A stretch of DNA of 64,000 bases from Vandiemenella viatica (taxonomy: Eukaryota; Arthropoda; Insecta; Orthoptera; Morabidae): contig JARYHS010009186.1 in the NCBI GenBank assembly GCA_031002005.1, positions 101,837,992 to 101,901,991 on the forward strand. The letters run 5' to 3'. The translations under genes were made by a program, and so were the position numbers. Each line of letters opens with the position of its first letter. Position 1 is the stretch's first letter. The notes under the pieces are model-generated. The model was given only the letters and a program-made list of their open reading frames with translations, had not been told where the DNA came from and made no database searches. Shown here piece by piece: positions 1 through 9,762 of this stretch.

Positions 1-209
1 AAATTAATTTTGCCTCCGATTTTCATAAAGTTTCTGGTGGCGGTACAATATGAGCGTACCAAAAAGGAATTCTCTGTTTCGTTTGAAATTTGTCACAAAC
101 ATTCCTTTAGTGAAAAAGAGTACATTTCTGTATGCCACTTGAAAATTACGGTACGCTATATTTTACCAGGTTGGTTGTCATCTGTCTACCCATATTTGAC
201 AGCAACGGT

Positions 210-470
210 GGGATTACTGGAGATCGCGATTCCACCTGGAGTTGGCATCATAATACTGAAGTGGTCAAACTCAAGACTCCACTAGAAATGCTTTCCAAAA
301 TACCTTTAATGGTTTCATGTTGGTCCAGGCTGTATTAAAACCTAATTTCTGGTTGAAAATAATGGTCCAGGCTGTATTACAACGGAATTACTGCTTGAAA
401 ATAATGCGTCTTGCGACTGACTACAGCAGTATTACAACGATATTATTTAATGTTTTTTAGCGGAATCTCT
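210..470 (-). mobile_element. hAT-like MITE, copy 1, degraded right end
   Basis: It starts with the terminal repeat 'ggattactggagatcgcgat' and carries the internal motif 'gtccaggctgtattacaac'. It is inverted relative to the copy at 1216-1492. The far terminal repeat decays to 'gcggaatctc' near 460-470, and no target duplication is seen. Confidence 0.7.
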
Positions 471-1215
471 TCACTATTTAGCAACGAATATGAAATCGCT
501 GTAACATGTATGCATGTATCTATATTTTGAGCTATTTTTCATCATTAATATGTGTTTCCTGACTTAAATATACACAGTTTCTTTAATAATAATGCTCTGT
601 GATTTTAAATCTGACACACACATTTCTTGGGCAAAATTACTTAGGAAAAAGTATGCTTATTTTCTGGTGGCATTATACTTGTGTGTTCATTATGTTGTAA
701 TGCAACCTGGACCACAATGAAGAAGCATGCACTTTGTCACAGCACAAGACTTGAGTAATTAATTTTACCAATTTTGGGTGATTCCAACATTGAATAATAA
801 CTGTTGCCCCATGTATAGCTAAAAGAAAGGTCTGTCATTCCATGTATGTTGAAATTCGTTTCGTCAGAAGTATGTGGGACAATGGTACATTCACTTCATT
901 CCATGGAAGTACATGTATTTTATTGGATTTGTGATAACTTGCCCACTGCATTCATTCTTTATAAGCATTCTTTATATAGATATATCATCAAAACTTGCCA
1001 GAGGTTTTTTATTCATTGCTACATAGTGCATATTGAATCATTTCTGTCAAACTTGGGATTACAGATGGCAGCTTACCTATACTGGTCTCTACAGTGTACT
1101 GTAACTTCTTGGGGGCATCATGTCTAATGCATATTTCTTTTTGCATTCAGGTGCACGTTTTCTCCTTTTTTTAAAAATTGTACTGTATTTGTTTCCTGCT
1201 TGATACTGATTGCAG

Positions 1216-1492
1216 GGGTCTACTGGAGATCGCGATTCCACTACAACAACATATAGTAATATCGTTGGAATACTGATGTAGTCAGTCACAAGACGTATTA
1301 TTATCAAGCAGTAATTCCGTTGTAATACAGCCTGGACCATTATTTTCAAGCACAAATTATGTTGTAATACAGCCTGGACCAGTATGAAACCGCTAAATGT
1401 ACTTAGGGAATAATTTATAGTGGAGACTTGCGTTTGACCACTGCAGTATTATGATGACAACTCCTGGCGGAATCGCGATCTCCAGTAGTCCC
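1216..1492 (+). mobile_element. hAT-like MITE, copy 2, complete with 8-bp TSD
   Basis: This is 277 bp with ~26-bp terminal inverted repeats containing 'ctggagatcgcgattcc'. It is flanked on both sides by GATTGCAG (1208-1215 and 1493-1500). An 8-bp duplication is typical of hAT transposition. It has no coding capacity. 'tgtaatacagcctggacca' occurs twice inside. Confidence 0.85.
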
Positions 1493-1671
1493 GATTGCAG
1501 CTTCTTTCATAAGTTTGTAGAAATGTAATGAAATTTTTTTTGCTATATATATGGCGGAGTAGTCCAAAATTCCACCACACAGGAATAATACCTTTTTTGT
1601 AATACATAATTATATTATATGCTAATACAATTTATTTATATTACTAGCAACACAAAATCATGTTATGGCAA

Positions 1672-1745
1672 TACGGGTAATATCTAGATTGCGATACCGC
1701 TGCAACCACTTACCGCCTCGCAGTGTAAACACTTCTGGATGGAAA
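1672..1745 (-). repeat. Dispersed repeat, inverted relative to 3548-3621
   Basis: About 70 bp ('gataccgctgcaaccactta' and flanks) recur in reverse complement at 3548-3621. A weaker copy lies near 7285-7340. The family is not recognised. Confidence 0.7.
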
Positions 1746-1944
1746 TAGTATGACATCACTACCTTGCTGAATGTGATGTATGCGTTCTGCTCGCAGCTTT
1801 AAATGTCGCTGATGGGGCCTTCGACGGAAAGTAGTCCATCACTAATACGTCTCATATCGAGAAATCATTAATTTTGCACCAGTAGTACAGGAATAAATTC
1901 AATTGCGATGAGGTTTTGATGCAGCCTTGACCACACTGAAATGT

Positions 1945-2160
1945 AAACGTAACTTAGTTAACGTTTTGGTCTCGTATTCGGGAGGACCCGGGTTCGAATC
2001 CCCGCCTGGGCATCCAGATTTGGGTTTTCCATGGTTTCTCCAAATCACTCCTGGCAAATGCCAGGATGCGTCCTCCATAAAGGCCATGGGTGAATTCCTT
2101 CCTGATCCTTGTCCACATTCCCATCCCGCCTCTAATGACCTTAGCTGTCGACGATCCATA
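1945..2160 (+). mobile_element. tRNA-derived SINE, copy 1, interrupted by Helitron-like element
   Basis: The pol III box B 'ggttcgaatcc' lies at 1991-2001 in a tRNA-like head. The SINE body follows ('tctccaaatcactcctggca', 'gccatgggtgaattcc', 'gcctctaatgacc'). The body recurs at about 21110, 41335 and 41868. The 3' end is cut at 2160, where the next element begins. It is not a functional tRNA gene, because no complete cloverleaf is evident. Confidence 0.82.
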
Positions 2161-3000
2161 TCTTATATATAAAAATCAATGTTTATGGGTTTGTTCGTCT
2201 TTTATGCATTCCTATACCATTTATCAGATTGCAATGAAACTTTGGAGAATTTTCGAGTGTGCGTCTCTGAAGGTTCCTGTGGAAAAAAATAAAAAAACTC
2301 ACCCCCTATTCCCTATAACACCCCATAATTTAGGCAAAACCACATTTTTTATCCAATTTAGATAGGAATCTGTACACTTATACTTTAAAACAAACAGAAA
2401 AATACTGCCTACGTATGGTTTCCAAATATTCATCCCCTCTCCCCATTTCCAACCCCATTATGTTTTTACCCCATAATTTAGGCAAATCACATTTTTTATC
2501 CGATTTAGATAGGAATTTGTACACTTATACTTTAAAACAAACAGAAAAATACTGCCTACGTATGGTTTCCAAATATTCATCCCCTCTCCCCCTTTCCAAC
2601 CCCATTACGTTTTTACCCTATAATTTAGGCAAACCACATTTTTTATCTGATTTAGATAAGAATTTGTACACTTATACTTTAAAACGAACAGAAAAATACT
2701 GCCTACGTATGGTTTCCGAATATTCATCCCCTTTCCCCTCTTTCCAACCCCATTACGTTTTACCCCATAATTTAGGCAAACCACATTTTTTATCCGATTT
2801 AGATAAGAATTTGTACACTAATACTTTGAAACAAACAGAAAAATACTGCCTCCATATGTTTTCCAATGCACATTCCCTCTCACTCTTTCCAACTGAAAAT
2901 GAATGAAACAGCAGTTTAAAATTTATATGTAAATATTTTTTCATTTAATCTATGTGCCTACTCAAGTACAGCAATAGTGAAGCATTGCCGGGTCAACTAG
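2161..3000 (+). mobile_element. Non-autonomous Helitron-like element
   Basis: The 5' end is TC, the 3' end is CTAG, and it sits between A (2160) and T (3001) with no target duplication. All are Helitron hallmarks. A 3' hairpin (GCAAT 2971-2975 with ATTGC 2984-2988) ends 12 nt before the terminus. The interior is mostly tandem 147-148-bp units. There is no Rep/helicase coding. The 163-residue open frame at 2415-2906 is a by-product of the repeats. Confidence 0.8.
2300..2890 (+). repeat. 147-148-bp tandem repeat, about four units
   Basis: The anchor 'taatttaggcaaa' recurs at 2326, 2474, 2621 and 2768. Units contain 'ttatactttaaaac' and 'aaatactgcctacgtatgg' and differ by a few substitutions. 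They lie inside the Helitron-like element. Confidence 0.92.
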
Positions 3001-3637
3001 TAGCAGATAAAAAAAGAAACGTAACTATTGAACACCTTATTGTGCATACCTAATTTCTATGCCATATCTAACACTGTTTACATCTTAATGAAGCCTGGTC
3101 CATAGTGAAACATAACTGTCGCACACGGTATTGCTGAAACCCAATTTCCAAATTGTATCTATCTCTGTTAGTATGGTCCAGGCTGTGTTTCAACCTAAAC
3201 GCAAACAGTTATTGACAAAAACTTGTTTTCATAAATATTTTGTTTCGTATAAATGATTTTAATAGCAATTTCAGCCACGCTAGGAAATATAGAAGAATGG
3301 AATCAAATACAAATCAATGGAATTGTGACTAATAACCTTAACACTAATGAACGATGTCAATTATCAGTTTGGAATGTTGAACATATTTTAGTCACATTAT
3401 TAATTGTGCAAGTAATAATTTTCTTCAGCTTTTTTCAATCCGTAATTTTTTAAATTATTATTACTATTGGTTACATTCTAACGCCTAACAAATCGATCGA
3501 AGGCTGAACCCGTCACACATGGAAACACAGTATCATTATATTCTGTCCATCCCGGAAGTGTTTACATCGCGAGGCAGTAAGTGGTTGCAGCGGTATCACA
3601 ATCTAGATATTACCCGGCAATACCACCTGTACTCTAG

Positions 3638-3869
3638 GGATCTATTGAAAATTGTGATTCTGCTTCAACATTCATTAGTGACGTTAAAATACTACTGTAT
3701 TCAGTGGCAAGATGTATTATTTTCAAGCAGCAATTCCATTGTAATACCGCCTGGACCAGTAAGAAACTATTAAATGTACTTCCGAAAGTATTTCTAGCGG
3801 AGTCTTGCGTTTGACTACTGAAGTATTACGACGCCAGTTCCATGTGGAATCACAATCTCCATTAATCCC
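3638..3869 (+). mobile_element. hAT-like MITE, copy 3, diverged
   Basis: It has diverged terminal repeats and the shared core 'cgcctggaccagtaagaaac'. It is flanked by TACTCTAG (3630-3637) and AACTCTAG (3870-3877), an 8-bp duplication with one mismatch. It supports the hAT assignment of copy 2. Confidence 0.7.
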
Positions 3870-4103
3870 AACTCTAGTGGTGTTTGTTACGATCACCTAC
3901 TTGTTTTTTATCATTGAGAAACCAATGTGGATTCTCATTAGATGAATTGAGCAGATTTATTTGGCTTACTGCTCTGTTAATATAAAGTTATACTTATTGG
4001 AGAACATAATATCTGTGTATCTGATTTTAGTTGTTCCAGACTCCACTTGCCTATTTTAACATAATGGTTGGTCTACATCATTTTCTGTCGTATAGTGCAA
4101 CAT

Positions 4104-5864
4104 GGATGTCTAGCAAATGTAAAGAAATTGAAACACTCCAGGAGAAACACGATCACTTCAACTTATACAAAAAGGTAAAAGAGCTGAGTAATATACATAA
4201 GAAGCGGCGTGGACAAATACTGAGGAATGCAAACAATGAAATTATCCTGGGAGTTGAAGGAAAACTTAAAAGATGGAAGGAATGTATCGAACTTCTTTTT
4301 GCAGACGACATAGATGATCCTCCTCCACCAAATGAAAGAATCAATGAAGTCGGCCCAGAAATCACAAAGAGTGAAGTAGTACATGCCATTAAACTTCAGA
4401 AGAATGGTAAAGCTACAGGTCCTAATGAAGTTTACTCTGAAATTATTAAAGTTATAGCTGAGCAGGATTCAAATGGTCTCAGCCTCCTAACATCATTGTT
4501 AAACGTTATTTATGCATCAGGAAAGATACCTTACGACTGGCTGAGATCAACTTTCATACCACTGCCGAAGAAGACCAACTCCTCAGAATGTGATGACTAT
4601 CGCATGATCAGTCTGATGTCGCAAGTGCTGAAAATATTTCTGCGAATTATACACACCCGTATTTGCAAGAAGTATGAATCTCATATGGGTGAGACCCAGT
4701 TTGGCTTCCGAAATGGGCTTGTCACACGTGAAGCACTCTTTTCCTTAAATGTATTAGTGCAGAGGTGCAGAGACATGAATGTTGATGTATATGCCTGTTT
4801 CATAGACTATAAAAAAGCCTTCGACTGTGTGAGGCATGAAAAGATGATAAAGATTTTAAAATCAACTGGTATTGACCAAAACGAATTACGCATTGTCAGC
4901 GTGCTGTATTGGAATCAGACTGCAGATGTCAAAATTGACCAAGGAACATCAGAAGCGACTACAATCAGGAAAGGTGTTCGCCAGGGCTGTGTACTATCAC
5001 CTCTCTTGTTCAACATTTATTCCGAGGTAATTTTCAGAGAAGTGTTGGACAACGAAAACAGTGGGATCACAATAAACGGAAAAGTGATCAATAATATTAG
5101 GTATGCAGATGACACTGTTGTAATAGCCAGTGATTTACCTACACTCCAACACATAAGACAATTTAGTTCAGCGCAGTGAAGAGTTTCGTCTGCTTGTCAA
5201 CCCTTCCAAGTGTTGTAGTCTTCTCTAAGAGAAAAATCCAGGCAATCATATCAATAAAAGGCAATAATATCAAGCAAGTATCCTCATTCAAATATTTAGG
5301 CACTGTGGTGGACGAACAGTGTGACTGCAAGAAAGAAATCAAATCGAGGATAGAACAGGCAAGGAGACAATTTATTAGCCTGAACAAATTTTTCATAAGA
5401 TCGGACCTCAGTCTGCAATTGAGAATGCGAATGATTCGCTGCTATGTGTTCTCCATTTTTCTTTATGGTTGTGAAAGCTGGACCTTAGACCAAAATCTAG
5501 AGAAAAAGATTGAATCTTTTGAAATGTATTTGTATCGTTGCCTCTTACTCATATCTTGGGTGCTGAAAGTCTCAAACAAAGAAGTACTTCATCGGATGGG
5601 GAAACAAAAAGAATTGCTGCTCACTATAAAGCAAAGGAAAACACAACATCTTGGACACATTATGAGAGGTGAGAGGTACCAGCTACTACAGCTCATCATT
5701 GAAGGGAAAAGATCTGTTGGGAGGAGAAGGAATTCGTGGCTGAAAAACATTCGGAGATGGTTCAATTGCACGTCTGAAGAGCTTTTCCATGCTGCAGTTT
5801 CACGCTCAGAGCTAGCTATGTGGACTGCCAACCTCCAATAGGAGAAGGCGACTTAAGAAGAAGA
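4104..5864 (+). pseudogene. 5'-truncated RTE-like LINE (reverse transcriptase pseudogene)
   Basis: Reverse transcriptase blocks are clear: 'ACFIDYKKAFDCVRHEKM', 'RQGCVLSPLLFNIYSE', and the catalytic 'IRYADDTVV' in the frame ending at 5179. Frameshifts near 5165-5215 break it. The C-terminal part (5215-5841) has 'GCESWTL', '[16 protein letters not shown]' and 'RRRNSWLKNIRRW', typical of RTE/BovB-like LINE ends. The endonuclease is absent, so it is 5'-truncated. The 3' end is a short AAG repeat. The 10-bp AGTGCAACAT flanks it on both sides (4094-4103 and 5865-5874), a target-site duplication. The clade assignment is by resemblance only. Confidence 0.88.
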
Positions 5865-6164
5865 AGTGCAACATTGTGGGAGTGAAACTTGTAGCTTAAT
5901 CCAACAATTGCTGAATGCTAAACTAAGGAACACACATTTTAACGTGTTAATTTCTTTAAACACACGACTAATTTAAACAAGTCTATTTTGGACATACTGA
6001 AGGTTATGGTACTGTTGATAATGTTTACTTATGTTTATATACTGATGTAATAAAAATAAAAGATATATTGTTATTCAAAAATTTATTCAACATATTAAGT
6101 AAAAGGAGTAACATATCACACAAACAAGTGTAATGTTTTAGACACATTCCATATTAAATCGACC

Positions 6165-6700
6165 AATGTTTCAATACCTGATGAAAGGCATCGAATGGTG
6201 TTCAGCGATGAATCACACTTCTGCGCTACCTCGGATGATCATCATTGGTGACCTGGGAAGAGGTACGTCCCATTCTTTCGATGTTTTGAAGATGCATAGT
6301 GATGTTACTCAGTGTAATGGTCTTGGCTGGTTGTAATGGAAGGAACTCTAATAGCACAATGGCACGTCACAGACATCATGCATTCTCATGCGTTATCTCT
6401 CATTTGATAATACTGTAGTGCTGTTTTTCAACAGGACAGTACTCATCTGCATGCAGCAAGTGTAACTGTGAGCTGTATGCTTGATGTAAGTAAGATGCAG
6501 AAATCTGTACCCGATAGAATATGTATGGGGGGCCATCTTGGACGTAAACTCCATCCCAGATCCAGTATTGAGAATATCATGAACCAGTCACAACAGTTGT
6601 GGACCAGCTTGCTTCAGGAGATGATACAACGGCATTATGACACCATTCCCAGCTGAATCGGTGCATGTATCCAGGTGGGGGAGGGGGTAAAATCATCCTG
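6165..6700 (+). pseudogene. Tc1-like transposase relic
   Basis: Broken reading frames preserve 'RMVFSDESHFC' (first catalytic Asp region), 'VFQQDSTHLHAA' (second Asp) and a decayed C-terminal segment ending 'HYDTIPS' and 'IGACIQ'. Multiple stops and shifts are present. No terminal repeats were found. Confidence 0.8.
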
Positions 6701-8451
6701 ATAAGTGGCCTCTTACTGCCCATTTCTTTGTAAATTTGACTTGACTTTGTAATCGATGAAATAAAATACCTCTGAAACCATGCTTCAATTTTTTGTTAGA
6801 CAATGTGTTAAGTGAATAAAACCTAGAATCTGTCATCTATATAATTGATAATCTGTTTTGGCTGATTCATTTTAATTCAGGCAGGAGTGTCAATTGACTG
6901 GCTGCATATCTTTTAATTGGTTGTATGAAATATTCCAATTGGAATTAGCAAAAAAAAAGACCCACTTATGGCTCTTTAAAATTTTTGAAAAATCCACACA
7001 TTTTGAAAATCATTCAACACTTAGTGTATTTGCATATAACTTGAAAATTAGGAGAGCTTGAGAATTAAAATTTCTGTTATTTAGAAGCCATGGAAATGGT
7101 CTCTGACGTAGTATTTATGAACTAAGCCCAAGTTATTTTGATTTTTATTGTATTATTTTGTTAACAGTGACAGTTTATACCCCTCCTAGTATATGCCTGT
7201 TCATAAATTTATTTCTATCCCACGATGAATTTGACTCTATAACAACTTGCTAAAATATCCCAAAACACCAAATTGTCACATGTGTTAATTATAGATTGCA
7301 ATACTGCTATGACTACTTTCCGCCACACAGGCAGCAACGTTGTAAAAACTAGTTGCTGCTGGTACTGTCAGGAACAAATTCATATTGGGGTTTGATAACA
7401 ATCACTAAACCTGAATCTATAACCATGCCGTGTTGCCTTTGGAAATAAATCAGGAAAGGTGTGTAGAAATTAGTCACTGCTGCTTTGAAAAACTAAATCA
7501 TCACTATACTCTTCAGAAAAAATTTACAAGTTCGCAGAACAATTCTTTAGGCATCAGAATTCTTCACCAAATTAATAGATTGCAGGTATTGATAAATGAT
7601 TAGAGTCTGGCCAACCCTGAGAACCCCTAGCTGCTTACAGTCACATGAGAGTTTTCAAGTATTTCAAACGTGCTCGAAAATTACTAAGAGTCTGCCGGAA
7701 GTGCTATGTCATGGTGTCGTTTGTTGCTGAAAGCCTACCTCCTCGCGCCAAGTACTGGCCTGACGTACAACATACCTGCTCAACTGACTTCTACTGACTG
7801 GCTATCCCCCCACCATGGGGTCTTCATTTTATAACCACGGCTTCCCAGAGTGTTAGAAACTAAATTTTTCCTTGTTCACATATAGTCATCAAAATATTTT
7901 AAGTATAAGATTAATTCCTATTGGTGTGAGATTTTTACAGTAGATAGTTTATTTCATAAACTAAAAACTTTGTATCTGTCCTTGTTTATCCATAAAAAAA
8001 TATTTCTTCAAAATTCCAAGAAGTTTTATAGCTACGAAGTTGAAATAACCTTTAAATTGATTAATTTTTTGTTCCTCTTTCATTTGATACAGAAATACAC
8101 TTTGTTACTAATTCTTAACTGGGCAAATGATAATTGTGATATTTAAATCGTAGCTACAGTATTGAAGTTGTAGCTCTGAAAACTGTTTAAGCGATTCTGC
8201 ATTAATTCTTCAATAAGATATCATCACCATCTAACTGTAATAGCAGTTCTTTGATAGCTTCTTCATCATTTTACAAATTCCCCTCCTCCTCTTGATAGTT
8301 TGAATTTTTACCAAACCTCTACCGGAAGGAGACATATTAACAAGTTTACAATTAATTTTATTTTTTGGATTCTGGCCAAAATAATGCATCTATTCAAAAA
8401 CAAACTAATGTGTCATGCTAAGAAACATTTCTTCTGATCTTCATGAATACC
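6701..8451. other. No gene recognised
   Basis: This is AT-rich sequence with no long open frame and no splice-flanked coding stretch. A faint copy of the 1672-1745 repeat lies near 7285-7340, and a slightly GC-richer patch lies at 7600-7850. I saw no SMC2 first exon here. Confidence 0.6.
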
Positions 8452-8465
8452 AGTGTAATGAGTCT

Positions 8466-8866
8466 AAGATAGGATAAGGAAAATAAACAGTTACCCGTCA
8501 CTTACCACAGATGAAGGCAGGAGGGCGAGACACGTAAAAACAAAAGAATTACACAATATTTCGACTTAAGTCTTATTCATGTAGGAGGCGAGACATATGG
8601 CAGGGGGAAAGATGTGGTCACATCCGAGCCCGCCACATGAATTATGTGGCGGGCTCGGATGTGACCACATCTTTCCCCCTGCCATATGTCTTGCCTCCTA
8701 CATGAATAAGACTTAAGTCGAAATATTGTGTAATTCTTTTGTTTTTGTGTTTTTACGTGTCTCGCCCTCCTGCCTTCATCTGTGGTAAGTGACGGGTAAC
8801 TGTTTATTTTCCCTATCCTATCTTATTTTCAGTGCCTCGCGGCAGTTTCTTTGTTTCCTTTATCCA
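8466..8866. mobile_element. Palindromic Penelope-like element, copy P1, 14-bp TSD
   Basis: This is 401 bp, nearly a perfect palindrome: the arm from 8466 ('gataggataaggaaaataaa', 'cacagatgaaggcaggaggg') returns inverted to 8827. The right arm is longer by about 40 bp ('tgcctcgcggcagtttcttt'). It is flanked by AGTGTAATGAGTCT at 8452-8465 and 8867-8880. Its inner sequence matches the ends of the element at 39870-41150, which has a GIY-YIG endonuclease relic; hence the Penelope-like call. It has no coding capacity. Confidence 0.75.
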
Positions 8867-9612
8867 AGTGTAATGAGTCTGTATTTTATGTATATGTTGA
8901 TTTTTGACAAAGGCTGCTTACAAATGTAAGCCTTTAACAGTTGTACTGTATTTGTTCATGTTAAATATTACATAGAGAATTGTTTGAGTTACACACTTCA
9001 ATTATTGTTTTTTACATTTAAGAAGAATTAACACACTGATATATGTAAAAAAAAAATCACTTAATTTCAGTATACAATAGAAATTTAACATGTCTAAATA
9101 AGTTTCAGTTTGGGCCACAACACAGACCAAGGCTGAAAATTTGGTTTTGGCCGAATGGTCATTGGTGTTAATACAATTGAGATATAAAGATGTATCACTT
9201 CAGTCCTGTTTGTGTATGATGTGGGACAAATATGATTTTTTGTATCATATTTATCCCAGGTTTACCCTACATATTGAAAATGTCACTTTGATATATAGTA
9301 AAGTTTATTTGAATAAAAAAGGGTGAATTGAAAATTTGGCAGAAAACAGTACTAGCTATTTCTAACTGAAACACAAATTGTTTCGTTATGGAGGTGATTA
9401 ATTTACATGTGGCCCAGTCTGCATTTAACCTTCGGGAAATTCGCAATATGATATTAATGATTATAATGAATGAACTGTTGAATAGGAAAGTATTGTAGAC
9501 AAAGTCTGTGTAAATAGGTTTATTCATTCAAACTTTAGTTTCTTATTAACTGCAGTAATGTGTTGGCCTTTTTCCTGTGGTGCATATATATGACATTTGT
9601 CTTTAATTTCAG

Positions 9613-9762
9613 GTAAGAGCAGAATCCTTGCAAGATCTCGTGTATAAGCAGGGTCAAGCAGGTGTAACAAAGGCTAGTGTGACACTAATATTTGACAACA
9701 GTGACAAAAAGAGCAGTCCAATTGGTTATGAACAATATGAAGAAATTTCTGTTACCCGCCAG
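9613..9762 (+). CDS. SMC2: SMC2 exon A (N-terminal ATPase lobe)
   Basis: This is 150 bp, phase 0 to phase 0, with acceptor TTTCAG and donor CAG|GTGAGT. It encodes 50 residues beginning [17 protein letters not shown] and ending YEEISVTRQ, matching roughly human residues 57-106. It includes the conserved 'FDNSDKK' segment of the N-terminal lobe. An open frame continues past the donor into intron LINE sequence up to 10308, but that is read-through and not exon. Confidence 0.96.

Noticed and set aside
1960..2005. Possible tRNA gene (box B present)
   Set aside because: No complete cloverleaf. The same body occurs in several copies, as expected for a tRNA-derived SINE.
2415..2906. 163-residue repetitive protein
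   Set aside because: The frame stays open because a 147-bp tandem repeat (a multiple of three) lacks stops. No domain, and it lies inside a Helitron-like element.
3253..3453. 66-residue membrane-like protein
   Set aside because: No homology, no start context, AT-rich random hydrophobic frame between repeats.
1..9612. First SMC2 coding exon with Walker A
   Set aside because: No sequence encoding the GxxGxGKSN motif with splice sites was found by eye. The exon is presumably further left.
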